A stretch of 64,000 nucleotides of DNA from Phoenix dactylifera. Lineage: Eukaryota; Streptophyta; Magnoliopsida; Arecales; Arecaceae. Below the pieces are notes generated by a model. The model saw only the letters and a list, made by a program, of their open reading frames with translations, ran no database searches and was not told the DNA's origin. The stretch's first letter is position 1, and every line of letters begins with the position of its first letter. Location of the stretch: positions 9,210,475 through 9,274,474 of the forward strand of contig NC_052407.1 in the NCBI RefSeq assembly GCF_009389715.1, read 5' to 3'. A program made the position numbers and the translations under genes. This document shows, piece after piece, positions 34,866-51,290 of the stretch.

Positions 34866-36100
34866 GGTTAGACCCCTCAGTAGCATGGCCATGTCATGCT
34901 CCGAATTTAGGCCGTGACAAATCATGCTCTGAATCTAGAACGTGACACGTTCGAAGCAGGTTAACGTGAGGCTAATGTGGGCTTTATGTAAGTCATTATA
35001 TGAGTCAATGGTCTGCCAGGGCAAGATGGCATGCGGGCTATCATCAGTTCATGGAGGTAGGATGACAAACGAGTTGAGGTAGGGTCATCGGTCACTTACC
35101 TCCCAATCTCAGCATGACCATGGCTATGCATCTAGGATGATCTACCAACGGTGCCCGTTTGCCTCATGAAGGTGTGGATGATGTTGTGCATGCTCACTTT
35201 CATCATTCCGAGGAATTTTCCTCAGACTCACCTTCCAATGCATTCACTTTGTTGAACTTTATGCTGCTTTTATGAGCGAATAACATCGAGGGCCCAGAAA
35301 GCTTCCAAAAATGAATGTGGACCACCAAGGCTCAGAAAGCTTAACACATGGCGAGTGATCAGGCGAGATGGCATGATCTCGGTCATCCAGGAACTCTATA
35401 AAAGGAGAGGGGGGTCACCCCTCGTGGATGGAACAGCTTCCATCTTCCTCCTCTCTATCTTCCTTCTCCCTTGCCCAGTCACCATGGATCCTTCATCGAT
35501 AGAGTGGCTTCTAGACCACCTTGAGGCCCTTCAACGAGCCATGGAGAGGGTGGCTAAGGTTGAAGCTAGCAGGGGCATGTACGCGGTAGGATGCCACAGA
35601 AAGCGGTCATCCACTGGAGGGCGACTAAGATAGATGCGCTCTCGAGGGTGACTGAAATCAAAGCGAAAAAGGTGGAGCTCAAGATCTCTAAGCTCTCGAT
35701 GGAGCTGCAGATTGTCCGACATCAGAATGCGGAGGCTGAAGAAAGGCCACCCAAGCAATAGAATGTGAGCCTTTGGCCGAGCTCATCGGGACATCATTGA
35801 GTCCCCAAAGATTGCTCGGCTGAGGACTTCCACTTGATTGCCTCGGCCTTCTTGAGGAGCCATAGTGCGAGATGGAGGTTGGACTCCTTCTGGATGTTGT
35901 AGTCAGTGAAGATCCAGCCATCATCGAGTTGCTTCTTGATGAGGTTGAAGTGGCGACTGAGATGAAGTATGGTTTCTTGGTTGGCAACTGCTTTATCCGA
36001 GCTATCTGTAGTGTCTTAGGCCATGTTCCTTGTAAAGTTGCTCAATTGTAAAACTAACACCACTGTAATTAAAGCAATGAATAAAAGTTATTCTTTATAA
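34866..36100 (+). mobile_element. LTR-retrotransposon debris with LTR-like promoter
   Basis: CTATAAAAGGAGAGG at 35395-35409 heads a CT-rich leader and an ATG at 35484. Plus-strand frames then read MDPSSIEWLLDHLEALQRAM and, after a frame change, a heptad-like Lys/Glu-rich stretch around KKVELKISKLSMELQIV. Another block ending near 36030 reads AIIELLLDEVEVATEMKYGF. The layout fits a decayed LTR element with coiled-coil coding remnants; it has no intact ORF. Confidence 0.5.
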
Positions 36101-36344
36101 CTTTCTGTCTCATCTTTGCTCTAACTTCTATGATGTATGTAATTTCACCAAGCTGAGCTGCTCGATGCAACATGCAATCATCTCGATGACCATCTAGATC
36201 AGCCCTTTCGAGGGAACTTATTGTCGAAAAATTATTGGGGCCTTGTCCCTCAGTCTCGGTCTTGCTAAGTCATCGCTAAGAGATCGTCAGAGCCTTGCCT
36301 AGCTGAGGTGGGGACTTGAGATTTTAAGAAAGCATTCACTTGGT

Positions 36345-36660
36345 GATATGGGCCAATAACTCGACCTTGACCCACTTGGTGCTACAGTTGATGGCCACTA
36401 TTAGAAACTTTTTTTTCCGGTTGCTTATGGGAACGGTCCGAGGATGTCCATCCCCATTAGGCGAAGGGCCAAGAAGCGCTGATCGATGTGAGCAAGGCCA
36501 CCGGCTGCCATTGAATATTTGTGTGATGCTGGCATTGGTCTCACCTCCTTACAAAGTCAGTTGATTTCCTCTAGATGGTCGGTCAGTGGTAGCCTTGTTA
36601 TACGATCTTGTAAGCTAAGGCCCCGCCCCCCAAGTGGTCTTCACAAATTTCTTCATGGAC
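36345..36660 (-). pseudogene. Gypsy integrase fragment
   Basis: Minus-strand translation from about 36660 gives HEEICEDHLGGGALAYKI, CDQCQHHTNIQ, MDILGPFP, then KKKFLIVAINCSTKWVKVE. This matches, in order, the HHCC zinc finger and the start of the catalytic core of Ty3/Gypsy integrases (HEGxCGxHxGGRALAxKI, CxxCQ, GMDILGPFP, FLIVAVDYFTKWVE). At least four internal stops make it a pseudogene. It ends just before the left edge of the aminotransferase array. Confidence 0.9.
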
Positions 36661-38214
36661 TTTTCGAAAATTATATTTGGCCTCGGAAGGTCGGAGACAT
36701 CGGAGAAGAGGTATCTTCTGAACTTGTATCTGTCAATTAGTTATGCTTCCTAAAAAATAGGATTGAACGAAACATCTATTTATCAGGTGAATGTGAAAGC
36801 AAGGAAATTTTGGTGTTATCGACACCTTGGGAGGCAAAAGCCTTTTGTACTAAGTTAGAGGTAATGCATGTTTGTTTGTTTTCTCTAGCGGGTTATAATT
36901 CATATAATTTATGGTAACTTGTGTAATAGTTATATATTTCCTTCATCCTTGACTATGTTTTAGTTTCTGAATCACCAAAACCAATAACTCTCATTGCACG
37001 TCATCTCCCTGGAGGAGGAATTTAGGGGGAAAATGTTGTGACTATGAAGGAGGATATTATTTATTAGTTTAACTCTGCCACACTAAAACTAGGGGTTTAA
37101 CTTCATCATGGTATATTTTTGAATCTCTTAAATAGATTCTACATCTTTCTCCATGAAGTGTGATCCATTTGCCTCATGCATATATCAAAAAGAACAGTTC
37201 GATATTTAAATTTACGGTTACATTGTAAACCTACATGTTGACATTTTTAAAGTGATCAAAAATTATATGGGACAATTTGGATTCTTTCTTTGATTATACT
37301 CTTTAGTCTTGACTATCTACATTGATCATGAAGTTTCAAATTGTTGATTTAGGGGGCTTTTGTATTTTAACCATCATCATCTTTTCAAGTATATAAAGAA
37401 AGCATAGATACCTATCGGAGTCTACGGAGGTTTATTATGATAGTTTCTATGACGGGATGGCATTGACTAGGGCTGCATAAAACTTTGGCCCAGAACAGTA
37501 GTAAGAAGATCGAAATATAGTATGATGTTCTATGTTGTTAGTAATATGCATTGCAAAGAGGAACTTACAACTGAATGAAAGAAAAGCTCAATCTTCTTTA
37601 TTTATACCCAGGCAATTAATAAGTTGGGAAATTCTTCAAGGCATTTGGTATAGGAAGATCATCCTAAGATCAATAATGATGAAGGTAGAGGTAATGAGAT
37701 CACCATATTTGGTTGTACCATATATAGTGACCTTATGTGGCAATGCTCTTAAATTACCCCCACTCCTCAAATTACGCCCCAACTTAATGACGGAAAATCT
37801 ATTCTTAAAATCGGATATCCAAGATCTCCCTAGTGCAATAATCGTAGGCTGAAATATGGGGACAAAGATACCCTTTAGTCTAGCAGAAAAAATTGGTATA
37901 TCAGTATATCTAATACATTATACCAGTATTATATATATTATATCATATTGATAGAACATATATTGTATTTACTATATATTATATTATAATATATGATTAA
38001 TCATTTTATTTTTATATTAGTATTCAATTATAATTTTAATTATAACATAAAGACATTATTGTACTTTATAGTTATATTATGAAATAGTTTAATATATTAC
38101 TTCTATTTACCTTATTTTTCAAACAAAATATATATTAGTATTAAAATAATAACATGTTATGATTATAAATAAAAATATTAATTTTGTTATAATAATTAAC
38201 ATTATAGGTCGGAT

Positions 38215-38515
38215 GAAGGAAGACAACCAACACAAGTTGTGTCAAAATAAGTTAAAGGTTGATGTGGTATGACTACTGGTCTAGTGTTGCAGAATGATCA
38301 TGCTTGTATACGTGGATAGTGGAAGATGGTTGACAATTGTTACTAGGACTATTAGGAGTGAAGATCAGACATGCAAAGCAACTATCGAGGTGGATAGTTA
38401 TTATTCCTTAAGAAAATTGTTATGTATCAGTATAAATAATAGAGTTGTACTCAATATCAAGGATCCTCCAATAATTAATTCAATTAAATTACCTTTATCT
38501 TATTTTGAGTATTAG
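38215..38515 (+). other. Possible solo-LTR-like segment upstream of TAR copy 1
   Basis: Contains GTATCAGTATAAATAATAG followed by a GTTGTACTC block, resembling an LTR TATA and R region. A closely similar segment is at 55010-55290, in the matching place before copy 3. No terminal TG/CA pair with target duplication was established. Confidence 0.25.
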
Positions 38516-39189
38516 TTATTTGCTACTACCAGTGCCTGAGTTTGGAATGACATGTGTTTGAATAAAAAAGGCTGCATATCATATGGGGTTAACCCTGGGG
38601 ATGTACGACCATCTCTCTCATGCTCGGCTCGGGCCATCTTTTCAGGGCATGACATTCTCTCTCCTTTTTCACGAACCAAACATGTTCTTAGAGATTTGGA
38701 TTGCTATTACTCTGATATGATTGGATTATTTTTGTTAAAATTGAATTAAAAATTTATTTTATTCCAACAAGCATTACAAACGGGAAGTAGCTTTCTCAAA
38801 CTCATGTTATCTTTTTTGGAAACTAACAATCCAATCCTTCCTTCCAATTGGCGCATGTATGCTGCATGGAAGAAAGGACTTCTTTAAGGGTTAAACAACC
38901 ATCCTTGGCAATAATCCTCTATTCCTTCAATTTTTTTCAAACCCGGGAGGAGAAACGGAGATTAAGAAACCAATAAAAGATATCCGCATTAATTGGAATT
39001 GTGTTTCTATATTAGCGATCATGTGCATATCTTATTTGGTGCTCTAGGATAAGGGTGCAAAAAATGATATCAGATAAAATCTAATCCAAGATACTTGCCA
39101 AAAGAAGCCAGAAGGGAAATGAAATCCTGGGCTTATTTGTTGACACTAAATGCTACCCATGTCTTGCCGAATCTGGCATATGCCCTTCT

Positions 39190-39204
39190 CTTTATATATA
39201 AAGA
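39190..39204 (+). promoter_or_regulatory. TATA box of TAR copy 1
   Basis: CTTTATATATAAAGA lies 75-88 bp before the start codon at 39278. A GAA-repeat leader (39231-39262) lies between. Confidence 0.75.
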
Positions 39205-39277
39205 GGCCCGTGGGGAGATCCGAAGGGTAGAAGAAGAAGAAGAAGAAGAAGAAGAAGAAGAGAGGGAGACGAAAGGG

Positions 39278-39512
39278 ATGGAGCAGAATAACGAGAACGT
39301 GGTCGCGAAGCAGGAGACTGTCATCAGCAACACCAGCGGCAAGCCTCCCGCCTCTAAAGACTCCGTTGTTAATCTCGATGCGTGAGTATCCTCACCACCC
39401 CCCGCGCTTTAGTTTTTGTTGGTTTGGTTGGATGCCCTCACGGAAGGTGAAGTTGGGGATGAGATCTTGCAGTTGAAAAAATACCCAACCTCTATCCAAC
39501 ACATATCCAATA

Positions 39513-39590
<78 letters not shown>

Positions 39591-42500
39591 CTTCCTGCAG
39601 CCCAAAACTAAAATCTTGACTGGTTTTAGACAAACTCCTAAAAAATACGGGCTAGATAGGCCAAAAGATCCGATTCCTATAAAATTTTCAACACAATCTT
39701 GTAGGAATATCCAAACAGATTTTTTTTTTTTTGAAAAAGAATAAAATTCATGTTCTAAAAGGCAACAAACTTTCATGGTATACATTTTGTTCCAAAATTG
39801 GCCAATTTTGATCAGATATTTAAAGTTAATAATTATGGTGCTAGAAGCCATGATACCGTTGACCGGAATAAATACATAAAAACAATAATTCGGCCATCTT
39901 TGTCTTATTATTATTAATTATCCTAATTATTTTTCAAATTTTTATATAATTTCATATTTTCTTTGAAATTTCCTAACTTTATAAAATCCTATATCATATA
40001 TAGGCGCATATGTTGGCACATATGAGTGATATATTTTTGATGTATTTAATAGCCGGTCCCTCCATTGACCGGATCACAACTTTTAGTCCATGTTGAGTTT
40101 AATTCCAAGTCCCTAATCGCTATACGTAGTTATATCACTATATATATATATATTGTTATAAATAATGTTGTACATATGGATATAAGTATGTGCAGGAACA
40201 TATAACTATGTGAAGGGTTAATATAACTGTGTGTAAGAACTATTATGAGTATATGTAATAAAAAGTGTTGATTACCAAGAATTAAATGCTAATGGCCAAG
40301 AGACCATGTATTGAAGTCCAATCAAAGAAAGGATCAGACCGGGTATTAAACTCCTCTACATTTTTAATCTTTACATATATTGTCAAGAGAGCTGCATATA
40401 GACTGCACAACCATGCTAAATAAGCTGTATATGCAACTTGTATATAGCCTAACCAAACATAATAACTACATGTGGGGAAAAAGATGAGGTCAAGAGACCA
40501 CATCTCTATGTAGAGCATTGATTATAACAATTCTGATGTCAAACAAATGATGCAGTGGAGACCCAACCATGTACGAGTCATTTTGGAAAGGGATGGGGGA
40601 TCAAGGGGCCATCACCATTTCGAGTTCGCAGACGATAAGTTATTTCTCGGACGTGACTAACTTTTGCTGGTTTCTTGAACCCGAGTTTGCTCGAGAGATA
40701 CGACGCCTTCACAAGCTCGTAGGCAACGCTGTGACTGAGGATCGATACCTAATCGTTGGCACAGGCTCGAGCCAGCTCTTGCAAGCTGCAGTCTATGCTT
40801 TATCACCATCGGATACCCCCAACCCAATGAATGTTGTGTCTGCCGTCCCTTACTACTCGGTAATCTCTACTTGCATTGCACCAAATTTGATGCTTAGGTA
40901 AAAAATATGACTAGCAATAAATTAAAGGGTATTAGTTCTATCTAAGATAAGGTTTATGAACAGCAAATTGATCATTAAAAGTAATATTGATATCCGGGTG
41001 GCCGGTTTGCAGCCTCCTTTATCGTCAAGAAAAAAAATATTGCTATAAACTAATACTTGATATTTTTTTGGTAAGGTTTACATATATATAATTGTTCTTT
41101 AAAAATAATATTGCTTAGCCATTTTATAACCAAAAAAAATGTTTAACAAGAAAGAAATGACAAAGCAATATTATGAATATCATACATTTGTTGAGTCTCA
41201 AAAGTTTAGATTGAACAGAAAAGATCAATAATATATATCAGGCTTAGAACCCTTCATGTTTTCTATCTATATCGGAGTTGATGTTTTGTACTTCAGTTTA
41301 TTTTAAAGTACTTGCTTCAAACACTTAGGAATGACTACTATATATCAATTTTATATAGATATGTGAGAAAAATATAAAAAGCTAGAAGAATTGACACTCT
41401 TTTTTTTGAGACATAAAAGAATATGACACTTCAACAGGTATCCACACTTTATAATTGCACTAATGTCCATATCAAAGAGCATGTAATAGATGTGAGGTGG
41501 TTCCCATTACTTTATTTAACAAAATATGCACCATAAAATTAATGAAAGTTGGATAGAGATCAACCATGATGCACTCATTACTTTTTTCCCGAGTAAATAT
41601 GTGATTAATGGATTTATAACCCGATTGAGTTGATTAGCCTTATATAAGTTAATTGCTATGTTGTTTTCCAGCAATCTATTAAATCTAATATAAATAGTAT
41701 AAGAGAATGACTCTTCTCCAACTAGGTGTTAGTGTTTGTTTTTGATCTAAATTTTTTAATGTAAATATTCTTCATTTGTCTGATTCATAGTTTCATTGTC
41801 TTAGCTTTTGATAATTCTTTTTTTTTCTGAGAGGAGAGCTTCTGCTAATTCTGACAATATCTTCCATCAATTTATCTTCTAATAATGTTATGCTGGAAAA
41901 GCGATAATACAATATGTTTTGTTCAGTTTCGTACACAAGATCTAAGGCATACTAAAGGCCTATTTGGATATTTCTACAGAATTAAGCTAAAAATCCTACA
42001 GAAATATGTCCTATTGGTTCATATGGCTCTCATTTTCTAAAGACCCATCAAATTCCAATTTAAATTCCAGCCTATGGGCCTATCGGTCTGCAAGAGAAAA
42101 AAAATCCATAGAGATCATTTTTCTCTTTCTATAGGATTTGTGCTGGGATATATTTGGTTGATTGAGCCATGCTTAAATGGGCGGCCTTAGCCATGAATTT
42201 GGTAGGATATTCAATCTAATCTTGCTGGATTATCCAAATTGACCCAAATATGTTCTAACTTAGTTTAATTTCAAATAGACACGACCTATGGATATGATGA
42301 TAGCCCTAATGATTTGCTGACTTGACAAGACTGCATAAATTAGAGAGCATAGATGATTGAGCTTCTCTTGTGGTTTTAGATTGATAAGCCGCTGGAAAAT
42401 ATTTTTTTCTGATCAAATTTAACAACCTTTTCAATTGCAGACATATGCGCCGCTGATGGATTACCTTCGATCTGGACTTTTTCGATGGGCTGGGGATGCA

Positions 42501-43836
42501 TGCATGTTTAAGGGTGATGCATATATTGAGTTAGTCTGCTCTCCTAGCAACCCTGATGGCTTTCTAAGGCAAGCAATCTTGAAGTCTGGGGGTGGGAAGA
42601 CAATTCATGACCTGGCCTACTATTGGCCTCAATATACACCAATTACTAGTCCAGCAGATCATGACATCTCGATCTTTACTGTCTCAAAGAGCATTGGCCA
42701 TGCTGGATCTCGTCTTGGGTAGCTATGCCTCTTCCATTTCTATCTTCCATAAAATTAGGATGGTTTCTTTTCAATAATCTATAGTTAAATTGAATGAGGC
42801 AAACTTCTCTAATTTAGTTGAGGTCCTTGTTAAACAGGTGGGCTCTAGTGAAGGACATCGTTGTTGCTCGGAACATGACCAAATTTATAGAGCTAAACAC
42901 AATTGGAGTGTCCAAAGTCTCACAGATTCGAGCAGCAAAGATTGTTAAAGTAGTCTCGGATAGCTATGAGAATCCAATCCCTGAAAACCCAGACAAGCTC
43001 TTCGATTTTGGCAGGCGCCTTCTAGTCAATCGGTGGAAGAAGTTACGAGAAGCTGTCAAAGCCTCAGGCATCTTTAGCTTGCCGGAGTTCCCATCTGAAA
43101 CTTGCAAATTCACTGGGGAGAAGGCTGAAACTCTTCCTGGTATGTGACTGCAACTTTTAAAACATACCTGTTTCTCATGTTCAAAATTGGAAGTGCAAGT
43201 TAGATTAGGATTTGATGAATATTTCGTAAGCTAGTTTGCTTCTGCTCTACGTACCAGTCGCTTTGGTCTCATCAATGCGTGAGATCCTATTTATATAGAC
43301 CGTCATCTCCTTGCGAATACATGGATTTTTTTTCATTATTTAGAATTTAAATACTTAAAATTTTAGCACACATATCGAAGGAATACAGCATATTCGATCT
43401 CCATCTCAGCTTAATTACTCTTGTCATGTTTTAAATAACATGTTTAGGTTATTATCATGAATAGAATAACTGTTTAGGTGTTCTTGCTATGAAAATTCCT
43501 TGATTAACTCATTGACTTCAGAAGGAAACTATCTATGACTAGTCTAAGTAGGTAGTTTATTTGATAGAAGTAACATAAATTTCAGCTTCTTTTATTTGAC
43601 CTAATTTTCTCTATTCTTCTTCTTTTTTTTGTTAATCCTTTTGTTTTACAGCATTTGCATGGTTGAAATGTGAAAAAGAAGGAATAGAAGATTGTGCGAG
43701 CTTTTTAAGGAGCCACAAGATCCTTACTCGAGGTGGGAGTTATTTTGGAGCAGGTCCCAACTATACCCGGGTTAGCATGATAGATCGAGACGAGACATTT
43801 GATCTTTTTATTGAAAGGCTTTCATCCCTTCATTGA
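39278..43836 (+). CDS. TAR: Tryptophan aminotransferase TAA1/TAR family, copy 1
   Basis: Five exons, 39278-39381, 40556-40859, 42441-42718, 42838-43139 and 43652-43836, join in frame to 390 aa (Arabidopsis TAA1 has 391). It is a PLP enzyme of the alliinase family, expected to convert L-Trp plus pyruvate to indole-3-pyruvate, the first step of the main auxin route. Visible landmarks are VNLDAGDPT at 32-40, SYFSD at 63-67, GTGSSQ at 103-108, SNPDG at 172-176, [13 protein letters not shown] from 192, and the PLP lysine in [10 protein letters not shown] (K219, matching TAA1 K217). The C-terminus has PAFAWLK and TRVSM motifs. It has no signal peptide and no EGF domain, so it is TAA1-like rather than a classic alliinase. 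All splice sites are canonical. Orthology to TAA1, TAR1 or TAR2 was not resolved. Confidence 0.93.
39515..39585. repeat. (TA)n(GA)n microsatellite in TAR copy 1 intron 1
   Basis: About 34 bp of TA followed by about 37 bp of GA. The equivalent tract is about 175 bp of TA in copy 2 and about 53 bp in copy 3. Confidence 0.95.
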
Positions 43837-44169
43837 GCTCCTGCTTGTTGTTGATGACAATACTTTCTTTTCACCTCGGTGGGAGCATTACTTCCCTAAT
43901 GTTGGAGACATCAAAATATTTATCAGCAGCTCTTAGCTAAATTACTTCTTTAGCACCACTCTTCCCGAGGCTTACCAACTAACAAGCACTAAGAGTGTGG
44001 CATGTTGTTAACGGCAAATTGTAATTCTATCGGCATTTTTGGGATAAATAACTGCTTGGGGTATTTCGCTCGCTTAGATACTTTTTCATCTGTTTCATTT
44101 ATTATGATGGTGTTTTTGATATATATATATATATATAAAACTTGATGACTTCTTCTCTATTTTGTTTGA

Positions 44170-44520
44170 TTAAAGCCAACATAATTGCGGTGACTGGATC
44201 AAGGCTTCATTGCTTAGAAAGGTGGCCAAATGGCCTTTTTCCCCCAAAATGAGGGGCTCTGTGAGTGGCGTAAGCAAATTCAATGTGTCATGAATGAGAA
44301 CCATCGACTACAAAAGAAGAGCTAGTGTGTTCTAAAACAGCTAAAGAACTAACAAGATCTAGAGCTAAAACTGAATATGTTCTTAATCAAAAGAGACTTC
44401 ATGGTAAAATGTTAGAAGCAACGATTCAAAATATTAAGAGCTGGCATACTGAGAACTTGGAAGGGAGAAAACTCACATTCAGGAAGTGGGGATCCAGAGT
44501 CATGTTGGAAAGCTAGGAAG
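44170..44520 (+). pseudogene. Unknown coding-like remnant in the 3' flank of unit 1
   Basis: Frames read GSRLHCLERWPNG, then after a shift KQIQCVMNENHRLQKK, then AKELTRSRAKTEYVLNQKR: a polar, heptad-like stretch suggesting a coiled-coil gene fragment. Matching stretches are at 51320-51600 and 60915-61190. Family not recognised; stops and frame changes occur in each copy. Confidence 0.3.
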
Positions 44521-46531
44521 GAAAAAAGACCATTTCTTGATATATACTTTTTTTCTCTCAATGAACCTTTTGCTTTTCCATGAAAAACATGGCAGAAACC
44601 TTACTATGGCAAATACAATATAGAGAGGATGATAGTTGGAAGAGAAGCAGGTGCAATTACTCACTTGTAAGGCTAGAAAATACTATCTTGACTGGCCACT
44701 CCAGGGATACATCTCTTACATGCTCACTCGCAAATCCTACGAATCTACTAAATGGGAAAAGAGGGAGAATAAAAAGAAAGCAGGAATAATTCTTACAAGA
44801 GAATTATCATTAATCAGTCATTTAAGTATTTCAAGTATAATTATAAGATGAGCCTCCATGGGGATATTTATAAGTAGTACAAAATGACTCTTTTCTTCAA
44901 CTTTTTATTGTAGAATTTCAAGTTCCATTCTAACTCGAAAAGCTCTAACTATTAACTTTTCTTATAATATCAAAAGTTCTCATAAAGAAAGTTTATAAAA
45001 ATCGAAACTAAATCAAACTTTTCTAATAAGACTAAACTTATATTGGGTTTCGAGACCCATATGTATGGGACCCGTGATTTGTATTATCGGGACATGCAAT
45101 CCGTGCGGTCAGAATCCATGACCCATGCGGCTGCATGTGTACCCTAGGCACTCCAACATCGTTGCTGAGAGTGTCGGTGGATCACCTGGTTGAGATTTTT
45201 ACTGGCTAGGCAATCAAAAAAATTCATGTCCTAGTTGTTAATACACACAAACTATCTAATGAATTGGTAAGTAATGTGGCACATTCTAGCCCATTAACCT
45301 AAAGACAAGGGTTCAATGGTTGAACAAAAAGCCAAATACATCACTAACAAAAAGAGACATATTGTAGCCAAAAATTCTACAAAATTTTTGGTCCTAGGAG
45401 ATTCTTTGCAAAAGTTCGATCATGCTATGGTATTAACAACTCAAAGCCAGGACTATCCACTAAAATATCCTTGGGAAAAATATTTTCCAAGTTCCTTTTT
45501 TTTATTTGTATATACGTTGTAAGGTTCGTTATGCTTTCTATGGAAAAGTTTTTTTTCTTATCACTTGGTAATGAACCGCTTATCTCTTCATGAGTTGTAT
45601 CCCACCTCAACTTCCTCTCTTCAATATTTTGTGAATCACAGATAGTGAAAAGAAGTACTTTTTATGTTCTCTGACTGATCCACCAGGCGTTGTGTTGGAG
45701 TTAGCATACAATTTGTGTATCTAATAGTTAGAGCTTGACTCAAGGAGTAAATATACAAAAGAAAAGTTGGTAATTTCATTTTCAAACAAAGGCGAATCTA
45801 CTTTGGATGTACAGTTTAATTATAAGGTTGGGATTGGAACTAAAGAAACAATAGAACCTTCAGAAGGCAAGCTTCTTAGTGGTTGATATTATCCTCAAGA
45901 ATATCAAGGTTTTCATGTCAAAATGGGCTTCTGTTGCTTCTTCTAAATTATCTTCTAAACTTGTATCTGTCGATCAGTTATGCTTCTTAAAACTATTTTG
46001 TAAACATTTCAATTCTATTGAAATGAATTGATGGGCTCCCAACTTTCCTCTCCAAAAACTCAAGAAAGAAAAAGAAAAAGAAACATTAAATTTTTAAATG
46101 TTCAATGTTTATGGATATAAGGTGTTTTAAACTACTAATTAAGAAACTTTAGATTTCTTTTTTTTTTGATAAACAAACTTTAGATTTCTTTAATGAATTC
46201 AAAAATTGAAAAGACATGAATGAAGCTATAATTTCATTTTCTAACTGCCCTTTATGGCCTAAAAAATAGGATTGCATGAAACATCTATTTATCAAGTGAA
46301 TGTGAAAGCAAAGAAATTTTGGTGTTATCTATCACCTGGGGAGGCAGAAGCCTTTTGTACTAAGTTAGAGGTAATGCATGTTCATTTGGTTTCTCTAGCG
46401 GGTTATAATTCATATAATTTATGGTAACTTTTGTTATAGTTATATATTTCCTTCATCCTTGACTATGTTTTAGTTTGTGAATCACCAAAACCAATAACTC
46501 TTATTGCACGTCATCTCCATGGACGAGGAAC

Positions 46532-50964
<4,433 letters not shown>

Positions 50965-51244
50965 GTCCCTGCTTGTTGTTGATGACAATAGTTTCTTTTC
51001 ACCTCGGTGGGAGCATTACTTCCCTAATGTTGGAGATATCAAAATATTTATCAGTAGCTTTTAGCTAAATTACTTCTTTGGCACCACTCTCCTCGAGGCT
51101 TACCAACTAACAAGCACTTAGAGTGTGGCATGTTGTTAACGGCAAATTGTAATTCTATCGGCATTTTTTGGATAAATAACTGCGTGGGGCGTTTCCCTTT
51201 CTTAGATACTTTTTCATTTGTTTCATTTATTATGATGGTGATTT

Positions 51245-51246
<2 letters not shown>

Positions 51247-51289
<43 letters not shown>
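51247..51289. repeat. (TA)n microsatellite in the 3' flank of unit 2
   Basis: About 43 bp of TA. Unit 1 has about 19 bp here (44119-44137); unit 3 has lost the tract (near 60880). Confidence 0.95.

Positions 51290-51290
<1 letters not shown>

Larger units (their letters stand above)
36713..45949 (+). repeat. Tandem array unit 1 (9.2 kb)
   Basis: The array repeats with the landmark ATCTTCT(A/G)AACTTGTATCTG at 36713, 45950, 53233 and 62803. Unit 1 holds a 5' flank (36713-39190), aminotransferase copy 1 and a 3' flank. Compared with units 2-4, unit 1 lacks about 270 bp just after its start (between 36750 and CTAAAAAATAGG), and it lacks a block in the 3' flank present in units 2 and 3 near 51720-51860. 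Confidence 0.9.

Noticed and set aside
38620..38690. A CACGAACCAAAC motif resembling the Tourist-like MITE end (also near 55480)
   Set aside because: Only about a dozen bases match and no partner terminus was found; likely chance or a remnant too short to call.
40282..40518. A 78-residue minus-strand open frame in TAR intron 1, also open at 47636-47872 and 57078-57314
   Set aside because: It is open in all three copies, but the copies are recent duplicates, so lack of stops is not independent evidence. It lies in an intron over a repeat shared with 360-760, has no recognisable domain, and its changes look neutral.
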